Part shown: positions 1-8,707 of the stretch, piece after piece
Layout: every line of letters starts with the position of its first letter
Position numbering within the stretch: the first letter of the stretch is position 1
From: DASREM01 sp035652095
GTDB taxonomy: Bacteria > Acidobacteriota > Terriglobia > Terriglobales > Acidobacteriaceae
Length of the DNA: 64,000 nucleotides
Assembly (NCBI GenBank): GCA_035652095.1
Contig: DASREM010000030.1
Span: 62,001 to 126,000, forward strand
Reading direction: 5' to 3'
Made by a program: the position numbers and the translations under genes
Notes under the pieces: generated by a model
What the model was told of the DNA's origin: nothing
Databases searched by the model: none
Seen by the model: the letters and a program-made list of their open reading frames with translations, nothing else

Positions 1-6
1 CCCACC

Positions 7-1515
7 ATGGTTGGCACTGCAACCCGAACCAAGGTTTACAAGAACTTCATCGACGGCGAGTGGGTCGAGCCCTCGACCGGAGAGACTTTTGAAAATCGCA
101 ATCCCGCCGACCATCGCGACGTGGTCGGCATCTTCCCCAAGTCCGGCAAGGCCGATGTTGAAGCCGCCGTGGACGCCGCCAAGCGCGCCTTCAAGAAGTG
201 GCGCCTGGTGCCCGCTCCCAAGCGCGCTGAAATCGTTTATCGCGCCGGCGAAATGCTGCTCGAGCGCAAGGAAGAATACGCCCGCGACATGACTCGCGAG
301 ATGGGCAAAATCCTCAAAGAGACTCGCGGCGACACCCAGGAAGCCATTGACACCGCCTACTACATGGCCGGAGAAGGCCGCCGCATGTTCGGGCCCACCA
401 CTCCGTCCGAGCTTCCCAACAAGTTCGCAATGGCCGTCCGCCAGCCGCTCGGCGTCTGCGGCATGATCACGCCCTGGAACTTTCCCATGGCGATCCCTTC
501 GTGGAAGCTGCTGCCCGCCATCGTCTGCGGCAACACCTGCGTCATCAAGCCCGCGCAGGACACGCCGCTCTCCACCTACAACCTGGTTCGCACCCTCGCC
601 GATGCCGGCATTCCCAAGGGCGTCATCAACATCGTTGCCGGGTTCGGATCGAAAATCGGCGGCCCGCTGATGGAGCACCCCGACGTTCGCGCCATCTCGT
701 TGACCGGGTCCACCGACGTCGGCCGCATCGTAGGCACTACCGCCGCCAAGACCTTCAAGCATTGCTCGCTCGAACTCGGCGGCAAGAACCCGATGATCGT
801 GCTCGACGATGCCAACCTCGATCTTGCTATTGAAGGCGGACTCTGGGGCGCGTTCGGCACCACTGGACAGCGCTGCACCGCGACCAGCCGCATCATCGTG
901 CAGAAGGGCGTCTACTCGGAATTCGTCGAGCGTTACGTCGAGCGCGCCAAAGCGCTCAAGGTCGGAAACGGAATCGATGAGACCGTCGACATGGGTCCGG
1001 CCGTGAATGAAGGCCAGCTAAAGACCGACCTCAGCTATGTCGACATCGGCAAGTCGGAAGGCGCGAAGCTGAAGTGTGGCGGCAACCGCCTCGATAAGGG
1101 CGACTACCAATACGGATGGTTCATGGAACCCACGGTGTTCATCGACGTGGATCCCAAGATGCGCATCGCCCAGGAAGAGATCTTTGGGCCGGTGGTTTCC
1201 ATCATCCCGTGCAACGATCTCGAGCACGCGATCGAGATCGCCAACAACATCGAGTACGGCCTCTCCTCGGCGCTCTACACCAAGGACGTGAACCGAGCCT
1301 TCCAGGCCATGCGCGATCTCTATGCCGGCATCACTTATATCAATGCTCCCACGATCGGCGCGGAAGTGCACCTGCCGTTCGGCGGAGTGAAAGCCACCGG
1401 CAACGGCCATCGCGAAGGTGGCATCGGCGCGATTGATTTCTACACCGAGTGGAAGTCGATCTACGTCGATTACTCCGACAAGCTGCAGCGCGCGCAGATC
1501 GACACCGGAGAATAG
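7..1515 (+). CDS. NAD(P)-dependent aldehyde dehydrogenase (ALDH superfamily)
   Basis: This 502-residue protein oxidises an aldehyde to a carboxylate with NAD(P)+ and is probably cytosolic. All family landmarks are visible: oxyanion-hole Asn158 in TPWNFP, cofactor Lys181, the nucleotide-binding STGS-like LTGSTDVG near 232, general base Glu256 in LELGGK, nucleophile Cys290 in GQRCTA, and EEIFGPVV near 395. The C-terminus (PFGGVKATGNGHRE) resembles the alpha-ketoglutaric-semialdehyde or GucD type more than betaine-aldehyde enzymes, but the substrate cannot be fixed from sequence. The ATG at 7 gives a typical N-terminus. Only six bases precede it, so promoter and SD are outside the view. Confidence 0.93.
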   Translation: MVGTATRTKVYKNFIDGEWVEPSTGETFENRNPADHRDVVGIFPKSGKADVEAAVDAAKRAFKKWRLVPAPKRAEIVYRAGEMLLERKEEYARDMTREMGKILKETRGDTQEAIDTAYYMAGEGRRMFGPTTPSELPNKFAMAVRQPLGVCGMITPWNFPMAIPSWKLLPAIVCGNTCVIKPAQDTPLSTYNLVRTLADAGIPKGVINIVAGFGSKIGGPLMEHPDVRAISLTGSTDVGRIVGTTAAKTFKHCSLELGGKNPMIVLDDANLDLAIEGGLWGAFGTTGQRCTATSRIIVQKGVYSEFVERYVERAKALKVGNGIDETVDMGPAVNEGQLKTDLSYVDIGKSEGAKLKCGGNRLDKGDYQYGWFMEPTVFIDVDPKMRIAQEEIFGPVVSIIPCNDLEHAIEIANNIEYGLSSALYTKDVNRAFQAMRDLYAGITYINAPTIGAEVHLPFGGVKATGNGHREGGIGAIDFYTEWKSIYVDYSDKLQRAQIDTGE

Positions 1516-1557
1516 GTTGGTCGTTGGTCGTTGGCTGTGCGTGACAAGACTCGGGCT

Positions 1558-1589
1558 AAGCCGAATCGCTCGTAGTGGCGATTCGGCTT
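1558..1589. terminator. Strong hairpin between convergent genes
   Basis: A perfect 12-bp stem (AAGCCGAATCGC pairing with GCGATTCGGCTT) with an 8-nt loop sits between the aldehyde dehydrogenase and the convergent diguanylate cyclase. No T-run follows on either strand, so it may be a bidirectional 3'-end stabiliser rather than a classical intrinsic terminator. Just upstream lies a stuttered word, TTGGTCG repeated about three times. Confidence 0.6.
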
Positions 1590-1607
1590 GGTCAAGGGAC
1601 TTTGGCT

Positions 1608-2555
1608 TTACCCCACCGTGGTCCGGTTCCGTCCCGCCGTTTTGCTCTTGTAGAGAAATCCGTCGGCGCGTTTGATCACCGATTCCGGGAAGTCTTTTTC
1701 GTCCAGCAGCGTGGCCCCGATCGAGGCCGTGATCTGGTATCGCTGCTCCTGGCTCGATAAAACGGCTTCGGCGACCGCGTTTCGGCATCGCTCCCCGATC
1801 AGGTGGAGCATGTCGGCGTTCACATCCGACAGGATCACCAGGAATTCCTCTCCGCCCCAACGTCCCACGACATCGACCGTCCTGACCCCGCGTTTCAAGG
1901 TGTGTGCTACCAGTCGCAAGGTTGCATCGCCCGCATCGTGGCCATACGTGTCATTGACACGCTTGAACCAATCGATATCGATCATCAGGACGCCCGCCGC
2001 CCGGTTGAACTCGCGCAGCAATTCCAGAGTTTGACGCAACCGCACTTCCACAAATCGCCGGTTGGGCAGATTGGTCAGTTCATCGACGAACGCCAGCTGT
2101 TCCAGTTGCCGCACGCGGCTCTCGATGCGGGTCCGGGCGGTCGCCTCGGCGAACACCTCCATGGCCCCGATGATCTGTCCCGAGCTATCGCTCATGGGCG
2201 CTACCCGCACGCAGATGAATACGCGCTCGCCTGCCCGGTTCCGCATCGACACTTCGGCTTCCTGGGTCTGGCCGGTTTCCATGGATTTCATCAGCGGGCA
2301 CTCAGCTTTGCAGAGCACGGCGCCCTTCTCGTCCATGTGACACAGGAAGTTGTCGTAGCACCTTTTTCCCACGGCTTCCTCTGCGGCATACCCGCTCAAT
2401 CGTTCCGCGCCCCCGTTCCAGTAACGAATGGTTCGTTCATGGTCTACGAAATAAACTCCGTCGAAAAGATTGTCCAGCAGCGTCTTGTGAAATGCGCCAC
2501 TCTTGAGGTCGACACTCAGGTCGGCACACACGTCGAGCGTGGGCTTGGTTCGCAT
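1608..2555 (-). CDS. PAS-domain diguanylate cyclase (GGDEF)
   Basis: The 315-residue protein should make cyclic di-GMP from two GTP. Residues 24-135 form a PAS sensor domain (DGVYFVD...IRYWNGGAERL), followed by a linker and a GGDEF domain from about 152. The active-site loop is GGEEF at 234-238. An I-site RTVD (225-228) lies exactly five residues upstream, so product inhibition is expected. Cys66, Cys72, Cys82 and Cys86 in the PAS domain could bind a metal or sense redox state, which is inference. No transmembrane segment is seen, so it is a cytosolic sensor. AGGAGAAGGG directly precedes the ATG. Confidence 0.95.
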   Translation of the reverse strand: MRTKPTLDVCADLSVDLKSGAFHKTLLDNLFDGVYFVDHERTIRYWNGGAERLSGYAAEEAVGKRCYDNFLCHMDEKGAVLCKAECPLMKSMETGQTQEAEVSMRNRAGERVFICVRVAPMSDSSGQIIGAMEVFAEATARTRIESRVRQLEQLAFVDELTNLPNRRFVEVRLRQTLELLREFNRAAGVLMIDIDWFKRVNDTYGHDAGDATLRLVAHTLKRGVRTVDVVGRWGGEEFLVILSDVNADMLHLIGERCRNAVAEAVLSSQEQRYQITASIGATLLDEKDFPESVIKRADGFLYKSKTAGRNRTTVG

Positions 2556-2735
2556 CCCTTCTCCTAAGATCGTCTAGTCGGGCTATCGGCAAATCAGGTT
2601 GCGGCTTGAACTGTCCTTTGGTCATGAACCATGACACCCCGTTACCCCGGTAACCTTGCCCTGATTCCGGCCGTCATCTAGCATGCCTTTACATTTCGTT
2701 TTTGGGGCCCGATACTCCGTTCGCTCGGGAAGATC

Positions 2736-3107
2736 ATGTTCACGAAACCAGCCTTTGGCGCAGAGGTCCGTTCGAGTCGGCGAAGGCTGGTTGTGTGCCT
2801 TCTCCTGCTTTCGTTTTTCGCACTCGGTTTGCATGCTCAGAAGGCGGATAAGCCCGCACGCAAACTGCTGGTCAAGACCACTCCGGACTACCCGTGGGAC
2901 TTGCGCCGCTCCCGAATTGGCGGCGTGGTGCGCTTGAACCTGCTGATCGCTCCCAACGGCAGTGTGGACCGGGTGACTGTACTTGGGGGAAATCCTATTC
3001 TCGCCGACACTGCCAGCAAAGCGGTAAAGCGCTGGAAGTACGCCCCGGCAGACGCGGAAACCAACCAGCAGGTGGAAGTGCAGTTCGATCCCAACCACAG
3101 CAACTAA
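2736..3107 (+). CDS. Secreted small protein with TonB C-terminal-like domain
   Basis: The 123-residue protein has a Sec signal-like segment (about 18-35, LVVCLLLLSFFALGLHA) followed by a compact TonB-C fold (about 45-120): a proline-containing start (TTPDYPWDLRR), GGVVRLNLLIAPNGSV, then AVKRWKYAPA. That order is typical of the stand-alone energy-transducer-like domains common in Acidobacteria. It lacks the proline-rich spacer of a true TonB, so coupling to a receptor is doubtful; it may be a periplasmic accessory protein. It is divergent from the diguanylate cyclase across a 180-bp region that must hold both promoters. Confidence 0.8.
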   Translation: MFTKPAFGAEVRSSRRRLVVCLLLLSFFALGLHAQKADKPARKLLVKTTPDYPWDLRRSRIGGVVRLNLLIAPNGSVDRVTVLGGNPILADTASKAVKRWKYAPADAETNQQVEVQFDPNHSN

Positions 3108-3205
3108 GTCCCATCAGAAACAACACGTCCATCCTGACGTTGCATCAGCCAACGCAGGATCTCCCGGGCGCAATCCCCATCCTGAGTTGACCCGGACCGT
3201 CGCAC

Positions 3206-3246
3206 AGCAGGATCCTTCCCCTGCGCTCCGCTTCGGGTCAGGATGA
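3206..3246 (-). repeat. REP-like repeat, family B, variant copy
   Basis: This is a variant of the REP-like family described at 37386. It keeps the outer GCAGGATCCTT and TCAGGATGAC ends and the inner GCGCTCCGC, but carries extra bases (CCC and GGG) that lengthen the stem symmetrically. It lies between the TonB-like gene and the aminotransferase. Confidence 0.6.
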
Positions 3247-3374
3247 CGTCACTCGGGGACTGGCATTCCCCCGATAAAAAAGCACAACTGACGTCCATCG
3301 CCCGCACAGCGCCCATCCACAACCGGAGCGTGCCCCTCGGAACCCGCTACGGTACAATCTATGCGGAGTTTCCC

Positions 3375-4586
3375 ATGCCCCTCACCCAAAGCCGTGAGAT
3401 TCTTGCCGCCTCCCGCCTCGAAAACGTCAAGTACGCTATCCGTGATCTGGCCTGCGTCGCCCAGGAAGTCGCCGCCAAGGGCCACAAGATTCTGCCGCTC
3501 AACATCGGCGACCCTATCAATTTCGATTTCGAGACACCCGCACACCTGATCGAAGCGGTGCACCAGGCCATGCGCGAGGGCAAAAACGGCTACGCCCCGT
3601 CCTCCGGCGTGACTCCGGCATTGAACGCCATTCGCGCCGAAGCTGCCCGCAAGGGCATCACCAACATTCAGGACGTCTTCGTGACTTCCGGGGTCAGCGA
3701 GAGCGTGGACATCTGCCTCACCGCCCTGCTCAATCCCGGTGAAGACGTGCTTACGCCGAGCCCCGACTACCCGCTGTATTCCGCGGTTCTCTCCAAGCTC
3801 GACATCGGACTGAATACCTATTACCTGAACGAAGAAGACGGCTGGCAGCCTGACCTCGACGACATCAAGCGCAAGATCACCCCGCGCACACGCGGCATCG
3901 TGCTCATCAATCCCAACAATCCCACGGGATCGGTTTGCACCCGGCGCATGCTGCAAGACATTGCCGAACTGGCGCGCCGGCATAACCTGGTCATCTTTGC
4001 CGACGAAATCTATGACAAGCTGATCCTTGACAATGACGAGCACATCTCGCTAGCCGCCGTCGCGCCGGATGTTCCGGTCGTGACCTTTGGGGGACTGTCC
4101 AAGAACTATCTCGCGCCCGGCTGGCGCATCGGCTGGGGCGTCATCAGCGGCGACGCTGCGGTCGTGAAGCCCTATGTCGAGGGCGTGAATAAGCTGTTGC
4201 GCTCGCGCCTGTGCGCCAACCATCCCGAACAGTATGCGATCCCGGCCGCTCTGGAAGGGCCACAGGAGCATTTGATCGAAGTCCGCAAGAAGCTGCGCAG
4301 CCGCCGCGACCTCACGGTTCAATGGTGTAACTCGACCGCGCATGTGAGCTGCGTTTCGCCGCGCGGGGCCTTCTACGCCTTCCCTAAGCTCGACATCGCC
4401 GAAGGGGATGACGTCTTCGTCAAGGAACTCTTGGTGCAGAAGCATGTGCTGGTCGTACACGGCTCCGGCTTCGGGCAGAAGCCCGGCACCAGGCACTTCC
4501 GCATCGTCTTCCTGCCCGACGAGAAAACGCTCACGGCAGCCTACGCCAAGATGGCGGATTTGATTCAAGAGCGATACGGGAAGTAG
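3375..4586 (+). CDS. Class I/II PLP-dependent aminotransferase (AlaA-like)
   Basis: From the ATG at 3375 the protein is 403 residues, the usual length of fold-type I aminotransferases. Visible are the substrate-binding LNIGDPINF (43-50), NPNNPTG (179-185), the PLP-contacting ADEIYDKL (Asp210, Tyr213) and the Schiff-base Lys243 in GGLSKNYLAPGW. The N-terminal RLENVKYAIRD resembles the glutamate-pyruvate aminotransferase AlaA group, so alanine synthesis is the best guess; aspartate or aromatic substrates are not excluded. The open frame extends upstream to 3243, but that part overlaps repeat DNA and is rejected. Confidence 0.9.
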   Translation: MPLTQSREILAASRLENVKYAIRDLACVAQEVAAKGHKILPLNIGDPINFDFETPAHLIEAVHQAMREGKNGYAPSSGVTPALNAIRAEAARKGITNIQDVFVTSGVSESVDICLTALLNPGEDVLTPSPDYPLYSAVLSKLDIGLNTYYLNEEDGWQPDLDDIKRKITPRTRGIVLINPNNPTGSVCTRRMLQDIAELARRHNLVIFADEIYDKLILDNDEHISLAAVAPDVPVVTFGGLSKNYLAPGWRIGWGVISGDAAVVKPYVEGVNKLLRSRLCANHPEQYAIPAALEGPQEHLIEVRKKLRSRRDLTVQWCNSTAHVSCVSPRGAFYAFPKLDIAEGDDVFVKELLVQKHVLVVHGSGFGQKPGTRHFRIVFLPDEKTLTAAYAKMADLIQERYGK

Positions 4587-4639
4587 AGAGTTTGCTTTCC
4601 GAACTCGGGTGATTTTCGACGGTTCGGGCGTCGCGACTG

Positions 4640-4843
4640 ATGATCATGAAACGATTTGTTTTAGGGATCGCAGTTTTATCCGCAATAATGGCGGTGGCAT
4701 ACCTTGGCTTCGTCGCTGACCGAATCCAATCCGAGTACGAGAACAACATTCATGATTATCCTCCCACGTACCGAGGCCTCTTCGGGTTGAATCGCCGCAC
4801 GCTCTCCAGTTGTGCCCCGACGCCGATGGAAGTCTGTCTGTGA
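4640..4843 (+). CDS. Possible small membrane-anchored protein
   Basis: This 67-codon frame begins with a good hydrophobic segment (residues 4-26, FVLGIAVLSAIMAVAYLGFVA) followed by a polar stretch with several tyrosines (ENNIHDYPPTYRG). The C-terminal third is compositionally arbitrary and the frame ends close to a dispersed repeat, so it could be the truncated 5' part of a longer gene. No family is recognised and no strong SD is visible. Confidence 0.3.
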   Translation: MIMKRFVLGIAVLSAIMAVAYLGFVADRIQSEYENNIHDYPPTYRGLFGLNRRTLSSCAPTPMEVCL

Positions 4844-4875
4844 CGTTGCCGGACGAACGTTTGATTTCAAGTTCT

Positions 4876-4906
4876 TCCTTCGTGGAACTTCGTGTCCTTG
4901 GTGGTT
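4876..4906 (-). repeat. Dispersed AAGGACACGAAG repeat, family A
   Basis: One of eight copies of a roughly 30-bp intergenic repeat in this window. Read on the minus strand it gives AACCACCAAGGACACGAAG followed by TTCCACGAAGGA. It sits between the possible small membrane ORF and the degraded PIN toxin. Confidence 0.75.
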
Positions 4907-4944
4907 GAAAGGCCAATGGGTGAAGACCTAAGAAGGCAGCGCGC

Positions 4945-5044
4945 CCGTCCTGCATCTATCACCCGAAAACCAGGAAACAATTCGCAAAACTCTTGATTAG
5001 GCGGCAAAATGTCGGAGGACGTTAGTGTCGATCACAGTGATCAT
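4945..5044 (-). pseudogene. Remnant of a PIN-domain toxin (VapC-like)
   Basis: An ATG overlaps the stop of the antitoxin gene (ATGA), the normal coupling of VapBC pairs. It opens a frame reading MITVIDTNVLRHFAA, the typical PIN start with the catalytic Asp in VIDTNVL, and then stops at TAA (4997-4999). Immediately after, in another frame, comes QEFCELFPGFRVIDAG, which looks like the conserved end of PIN domains (EF..IPGLRVID). The simplest reading is an internal deletion of roughly 100 codons that also shifted the frame. What is seen is the two fragments; the deletion is inferred. No active toxin can be made. Confidence 0.7.
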
Positions 5045-5271
5045 CGGCCGCGCACGTCATCAATGAAATCATCGACCGACTTGTAGCCCAACTGCTCAAA
5101 GCTGCGGCGGGATCTACCCTTCCATTTGCTCAGATCCAGCGTTTTCGCTTTCTTCTCGAGCACCAACGAGTCGCGCTCGACCCTGAATTCAACTTCCGTT
5201 TGCGGGCCCAACCCGAATCTCTCCCGCAGTTTTTTGGGAATGGTGACCTGCCCACGCTCTCCGACTTTCAT
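5041..5271 (-). CDS. AbrB/MazE/SpoVT-type antitoxin (VapB-like)
   Basis: The 76-residue protein is an intact swapped-hairpin AbrB domain: GERGQVTIPKKLRERFGL (3-20) is the classic DNA-binding start, followed by the second half EVEFRVERDSLVLEKK. The C-terminal tail (KWKGRSRRSFEQLGYKSVDDFIDDVRG) is where antitoxins of this type bind the toxin. Its partner immediately downstream is only a remnant, so this is an orphan antitoxin. A CATACT-TTG-AGTATG palindrome overlaps the start codon, consistent with autorepression. Confidence 0.9.
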   Translation of the reverse strand: MKVGERGQVTIPKKLRERFGLGPQTEVEFRVERDSLVLEKKAKTLDLSKWKGRSRRSFEQLGYKSVDDFIDDVRGR

Positions 5272-5283
5272 ACTTTGAGTATG
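5269..5283. promoter_or_regulatory. Palindromic operator at the antitoxin start
   Basis: CATACT-TTG-AGTATG is a perfect 6-bp inverted repeat spanning the antitoxin start codon. Two more GTATG words follow (to about 5296), giving a cluster of GTATG half-sites. Autoregulation through such sites is normal for AbrB-type antitoxins; binding here is inferred. Confidence 0.5.
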
Positions 5284-5418
5284 CAGTATGGGTATGTAAC
5301 ACGTAAACGATGTTTTCCTCGTCCGACAAACTTCCTGCCTTTGGCGACTACGAGCAAAAGGCTAAGAGCCCAATGGCTAATGGCTAAGAGCTAAAAGCCT
5401 CCCTGCTAAAATCACCCC

Positions 5419-6156
5419 GTGATCGATATCCATTGCCACATCCTGCCCGAAGTCGACGACGGACCGAAGAACTGGGAGACCGCGCAGGCCATGTGCCGCA
5501 TGGCCGCCGCCGATGGCATCGAGCACATCGTCGCCACGCCCCACGCCAACGAGCGATATCACTACGACCGTCCATACCTGACGCAGCTCCTCGATCACCT
5601 GCGCACTCTGATTGGCGACACACCAAGGCTCAGCCTGGGCTGCGACTTTCACCTGTCTTTTGAAAATTTCGAGGACGCCCTAGCCCGTCCTGAGCGTTAC
5701 CTGATCGAAGGCAGCCAGTACTTGCTAGTGGAGCTAAGCAACTACGGCATCCCGACCAACATTGACGAATGCTTCACCCGCTTGGGCGATAAAGGGATCA
5801 CCCCAGTCATCACTCATCCCGAGCGCAATGCCATCCTGCAGCAGAATCCGCAACAGGTGCTGGAGTGGGTGGAGCAAGGCTGCGCCGTGCAGGTCACCGC
5901 TTCATCGTTCACCGGCAAATGGGGAGAGCGCGCCGGCCGCGTCGCCCGCTGGCTTCTGGAACGCGACGCAATCCATATCCTCGCCAGCGACGCGCACGAC
6001 ATCAAGCACCGCCTCCCCAATCTCTCCGCCGCGCGCGATGCAGTCGCCGACATCGCCGGCACCGAAGTCGCCCTGGCGCTGGTCGACGCGAATCCCCGCG
6101 CGGTCATCCATAACCAGCGCCTGCCTTATTTTCCGGATCCAGTGATGAAGGGGTAA
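5419..6156 (+). CDS. PHP-family tyrosine-protein phosphatase, CpsB/YwqE type
   Basis: A 245-residue PHP-fold metal-dependent phosphatase. The metal ligands are visible in order: DIHCHILPEVDDGP (3-16), ATPHANERYHY near 40, a central Glu region, THPERN near 134 and ASDAHDIKHR near 193. This family dephosphorylates the tyrosine-rich tail of BY-kinases that control capsule or exopolysaccharide export. No kinase or polysaccharide genes lie next to it, so the partner is unknown. The start is a GTG at 5419. The upstream intergenic DNA carries a stuttered GGCTAA/GCTAAGAGC word. Confidence 0.9.
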   Translation: MIDIHCHILPEVDDGPKNWETAQAMCRMAAADGIEHIVATPHANERYHYDRPYLTQLLDHLRTLIGDTPRLSLGCDFHLSFENFEDALARPERYLIEGSQYLLVELSNYGIPTNIDECFTRLGDKGITPVITHPERNAILQQNPQQVLEWVEQGCAVQVTASSFTGKWGERAGRVARWLLERDAIHILASDAHDIKHRLPNLSAARDAVADIAGTEVALALVDANPRAVIHNQRLPYFPDPVMKG

Positions 6157-6167
6157 GGGAGGCGAGT

Positions 6168-6290
6168 CAAAGTTTCAAAGCTTCAAGGTTGCAAAGCTGA
6201 TCTCAGAACGTACCACCACCATCGCGGCGAAACCTCTGTCCCGCACGCGTCGAGGCGATCGTCTTTGAAACCTTGAAACGTGAAACTTTG
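6168..6290. repeat. Inverted repeat pair downstream of the PHP phosphatase
   Basis: A 29-nt arm starting CAAAGTTTCAAAGCTTCAAG (6168-6196) is matched, with a few mismatches, by the inverted arm CTTTGAAACCTTGAAACG... (6263-6290), separated by about 66 nt. A related CTTGAAACTATGAAAGC word occurs at about 27928. The position between convergent genes suggests a structured 3' end or a repeat-family relic. Confidence 0.55.
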
Positions 6291-6294
6291 GATC

Positions 6295-6792
6295 TTATCT
6301 CTGCGGCTGGTTCGGTCCGGCTTCCGAAGGAGTGACCGAAGAATGCTCTGCCGGCTGCGTAGTCATCGCGCTCTCGGGGTTCAGTAAGTGCTGGTGATCG
6401 GGCCCGAGGCCTAGCTTGATCAGGGCGCGGGAGTCCGGGATCGACTTGCTCTGCCAGCCGTTATCGGCCTGGTAGCGTTCCATCGCCTTTTGCGAGGTCG
6501 CGTCCCACACCCCGGTGGGCTCGCCCTCCATGTAGTGCTCGCGAATCAGCGCTTCCTGGATGTCGCGCGCCCTCTGCGGATCGATCTTCTGCTGCCCGCG
6601 CTTGCGCCAACTGACCTTCCTTGAGCGCTTGCCTTTTCTCGAGCTGGACTTGGCCGAGGTCTTCGTCGCGCTTTTGTGAGTTGAACTGGCAGTCTTCTTG
6701 GGAGCGGTCGCCGTCCGCGCAGAGGCCAGCGTCCCCGCCAAAAGCAGCGAGCACCCCAGCATCAGCATTTTTTTCAACCCACGAAAACCCAA
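6295..6792 (-). CDS. Secreted peptidoglycan-binding-like domain protein
   Basis: The 165-residue protein has a signal peptide (about 1-25, ending LASA), a Ser/Thr/Lys-rich basic linker (30-65), then a PG-binding-1-like helical repeat (about 72-125: RARDIQEALIREHYMEGEPTG, WDATSQKAMERYQADNGW). The last 40 residues are Pro/Gln-rich and probably disordered. The domain usually attaches enzymes to the cell wall, but no catalytic domain is present. It is downstream of the HtrA gene and in the same direction. Confidence 0.75.
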   Translation of the reverse strand: MGFRGLKKMLMLGCSLLLAGTLASARTATAPKKTASSTHKSATKTSAKSSSRKGKRSRKVSWRKRGQQKIDPQRARDIQEALIREHYMEGEPTGVWDATSQKAMERYQADNGWQSKSIPDSRALIKLGLGPDHQHLLNPESAMTTQPAEHSSVTPSEAGPNQPQR

Positions 6793-6883
6793 AGCTCACC
6801 TCAAAAACGTCACGCCGGAACTGGCACTGAAATCATCCCGCGTTTTCCTCTTCAGTGCCAGTCCCGGAAGTGTCGGTTCATAG

Positions 6884-8485
6884 TTACGGAAGTGTTCCCG
6901 CCAGGAAGATAGTGCCGTCCTGCCGCCCAGCCCCACGCTGGCGTACCAGGAAAACAACGTCCTGCCCGCTCTTCAGGCCCGACGAGATCCGGTTGAATTC
7001 ATCTTCACTGTTCACCGGCTGCTTGTTGACCTCAAGAATCACGTCGCCGCGGGTCAGCCCGACATCGTCGGCGAACGATCCCGGCTTAACGTCCTGCACA
7101 ATCACTCCCTTACCCGCGGGAATGTCGAGGCGGTCCGCCATCTCTTGGGTCAAGGCACGGACGGTCAGACCCAGCTTGCTTTCCTTCGGCTGCGCCGACC
7201 CTGCGCCTTCCTCATCCTCGCCCAAACGGCTGGCGAACAGCTTGGCGCGGTCCGCCACCGTGATGGTGGACTCCTGCTTCTTGCCATTGCGAATGAAGCC
7301 CAAAGTCAGCTTGGTTCCCGGCTTGCGGCTGGCTATGTCGGCCACCAGTTCGTCGCCATTTTTCACCGGCTTGCCATCCACCGAGGTGATGGTGTCGCCA
7401 ACTTTCATGCCGCCCTGATCGGCGGGGCTTCCGGCCACCACATTCGAGATGGTCACGCCGCCCCCCGCGCCGTACACGCGCGCGATCGCCGGGTTCTCCT
7501 GCGCATTGAATTCAATTCCGATCGAGCCTCGCGACACCCGGTGCTCCGGCCCAATCAACTGGTTGTACACCTGGACCACCGTGTTCGAAGGCAGCGCGAA
7601 TCCTACGCCGGCATAGGCGTTGGTGTCCGTCAAAATGGCCGTGTTGATGCCGATGACCTCTCCCGCCATATTTACCAGCGGTCCGCCGGAGTTTCCCGGG
7701 TTGATCGCCGCATCCGTCTGAATGAACGATTGGAATTGCCGGTTGGGAACGATGTTGCGGCCCTTCGCCGAAACTATGCCCGCAGTCACTGTCGCATTCA
7801 ATCCAAATGGGCTGCCCACCGCGAGCACCCAGTCGCCGACCTGCATGCTGTCGGAATTCCCCAACTTTGCCACTGGCAATGGCTTGTCCATTTCAATCTT
7901 GATCACGGCCAAGTCGGTTTCCTGGTCGGTGCCGATGACTTTGGCGTCGTGCTGAACGCTGGCAGGATCATCCTGCAGTCTCACGCGGATCCGGTCCGCT
8001 TTCTCGACGACGTGGCGGTTGGTAACGATGTAGCCCTTGGGATCCACCAGGACGCCCGAACCCAGCGAGCGCTCGCGGATCGAACCGGCTCCGCCACCAC
8101 CCGGACCGCCCTGCCCGCCAAAGAAGCGATCGAAGAAGTCGTCAAACGGACTGCCTCCTCCACCCTGATCGTCATCTCCGGGGCCTCCCGGCAACCGGCG
8201 CCGGTGCGGGTTCTTGATGGTGGACTCGGTGTTGATGTTCACCACGCTCGGCTCGAGCTGTTTGGCGATTTGCGAAAACTGGTTGGAAAGCTGCTGCGGA
8301 GAGGGTACGGACAGCGGCGTTGCGTCGGAACTCTTTTTGTTTTCCTGGCCTTTGACGTTGTTTGAAACCACGGTCCCGATCAGGATTCCGACTGCCAGCG
8401 TAGCCAGAATCGTGAGCGTGTAAGCCAGGCGATTGGCCTTGAAACGTACCCAGAAAGCGCTTGCGCGCGCATCCATATCTTCCAT
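6884..8485 (-). CDS. Do-type periplasmic serine protease (HtrA/DegP family)
   Basis: A 533-residue envelope protease/chaperone. An N-terminal anchor or uncleaved signal (about 20-40) is followed by a trypsin-like domain with His158 (TNRHVV), Asp191 (ETDLAVIKI) and Ser266 (NPGNSGGPL), then two PDZ domains (about 310-405 and 435-525). A Gly-rich flexible loop (about 100-136, GGGGSPFDDFFDRFFGG) fills the LA-loop region, as in DegP relatives. Two starts are possible: GGAGG lies only one base before the ATG at 8485, and about ten bases before an in-frame ATG at 8476, which may be preferred. Confidence 0.95.
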   Translation of the reverse strand: MEDMDARASAFWVRFKANRLAYTLTILATLAVGILIGTVVSNNVKGQENKKSSDATPLSVPSPQQLSNQFSQIAKQLEPSVVNINTESTIKNPHRRRLPGGPGDDDQGGGGSPFDDFFDRFFGGQGGPGGGGAGSIRERSLGSGVLVDPKGYIVTNRHVVEKADRIRVRLQDDPASVQHDAKVIGTDQETDLAVIKIEMDKPLPVAKLGNSDSMQVGDWVLAVGSPFGLNATVTAGIVSAKGRNIVPNRQFQSFIQTDAAINPGNSGGPLVNMAGEVIGINTAILTDTNAYAGVGFALPSNTVVQVYNQLIGPEHRVSRGSIGIEFNAQENPAIARVYGAGGGVTISNVVAGSPADQGGMKVGDTITSVDGKPVKNGDELVADIASRKPGTKLTLGFIRNGKKQESTITVADRAKLFASRLGEDEEGAGSAQPKESKLGLTVRALTQEMADRLDIPAGKGVIVQDVKPGSFADDVGLTRGDVILEVNKQPVNSEDEFNRISSGLKSGQDVVFLVRQRGAGRQDGTIFLAGTLP

Positions 8486-8707
8486 TCCTCCAGCAATATA
8501 GGCGACCTACGATTATACAGTTCGAAGTCTCAGCGACCAACCATCCGAGCATGACGCCGCACTGGCCATTGTCCTGAGCCGGCCTGCGTCCTGTGAAGCG
8601 CCCGCTGGCCATGACGACATTGTGACTCTGGCGTACGCCAACAGAGAAATCTCGCGCGCACCACGCGAATCCCTCGTTGTTAGACGCATCAGCACGCAAA
8701 AGTGTTG

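Noticed and set aside
1018..1860. Long minus-strand frame overlapping the aldehyde dehydrogenase and the diguanylate cyclase ends
   Set aside because: It has no domain character and shadows two well-supported genes.
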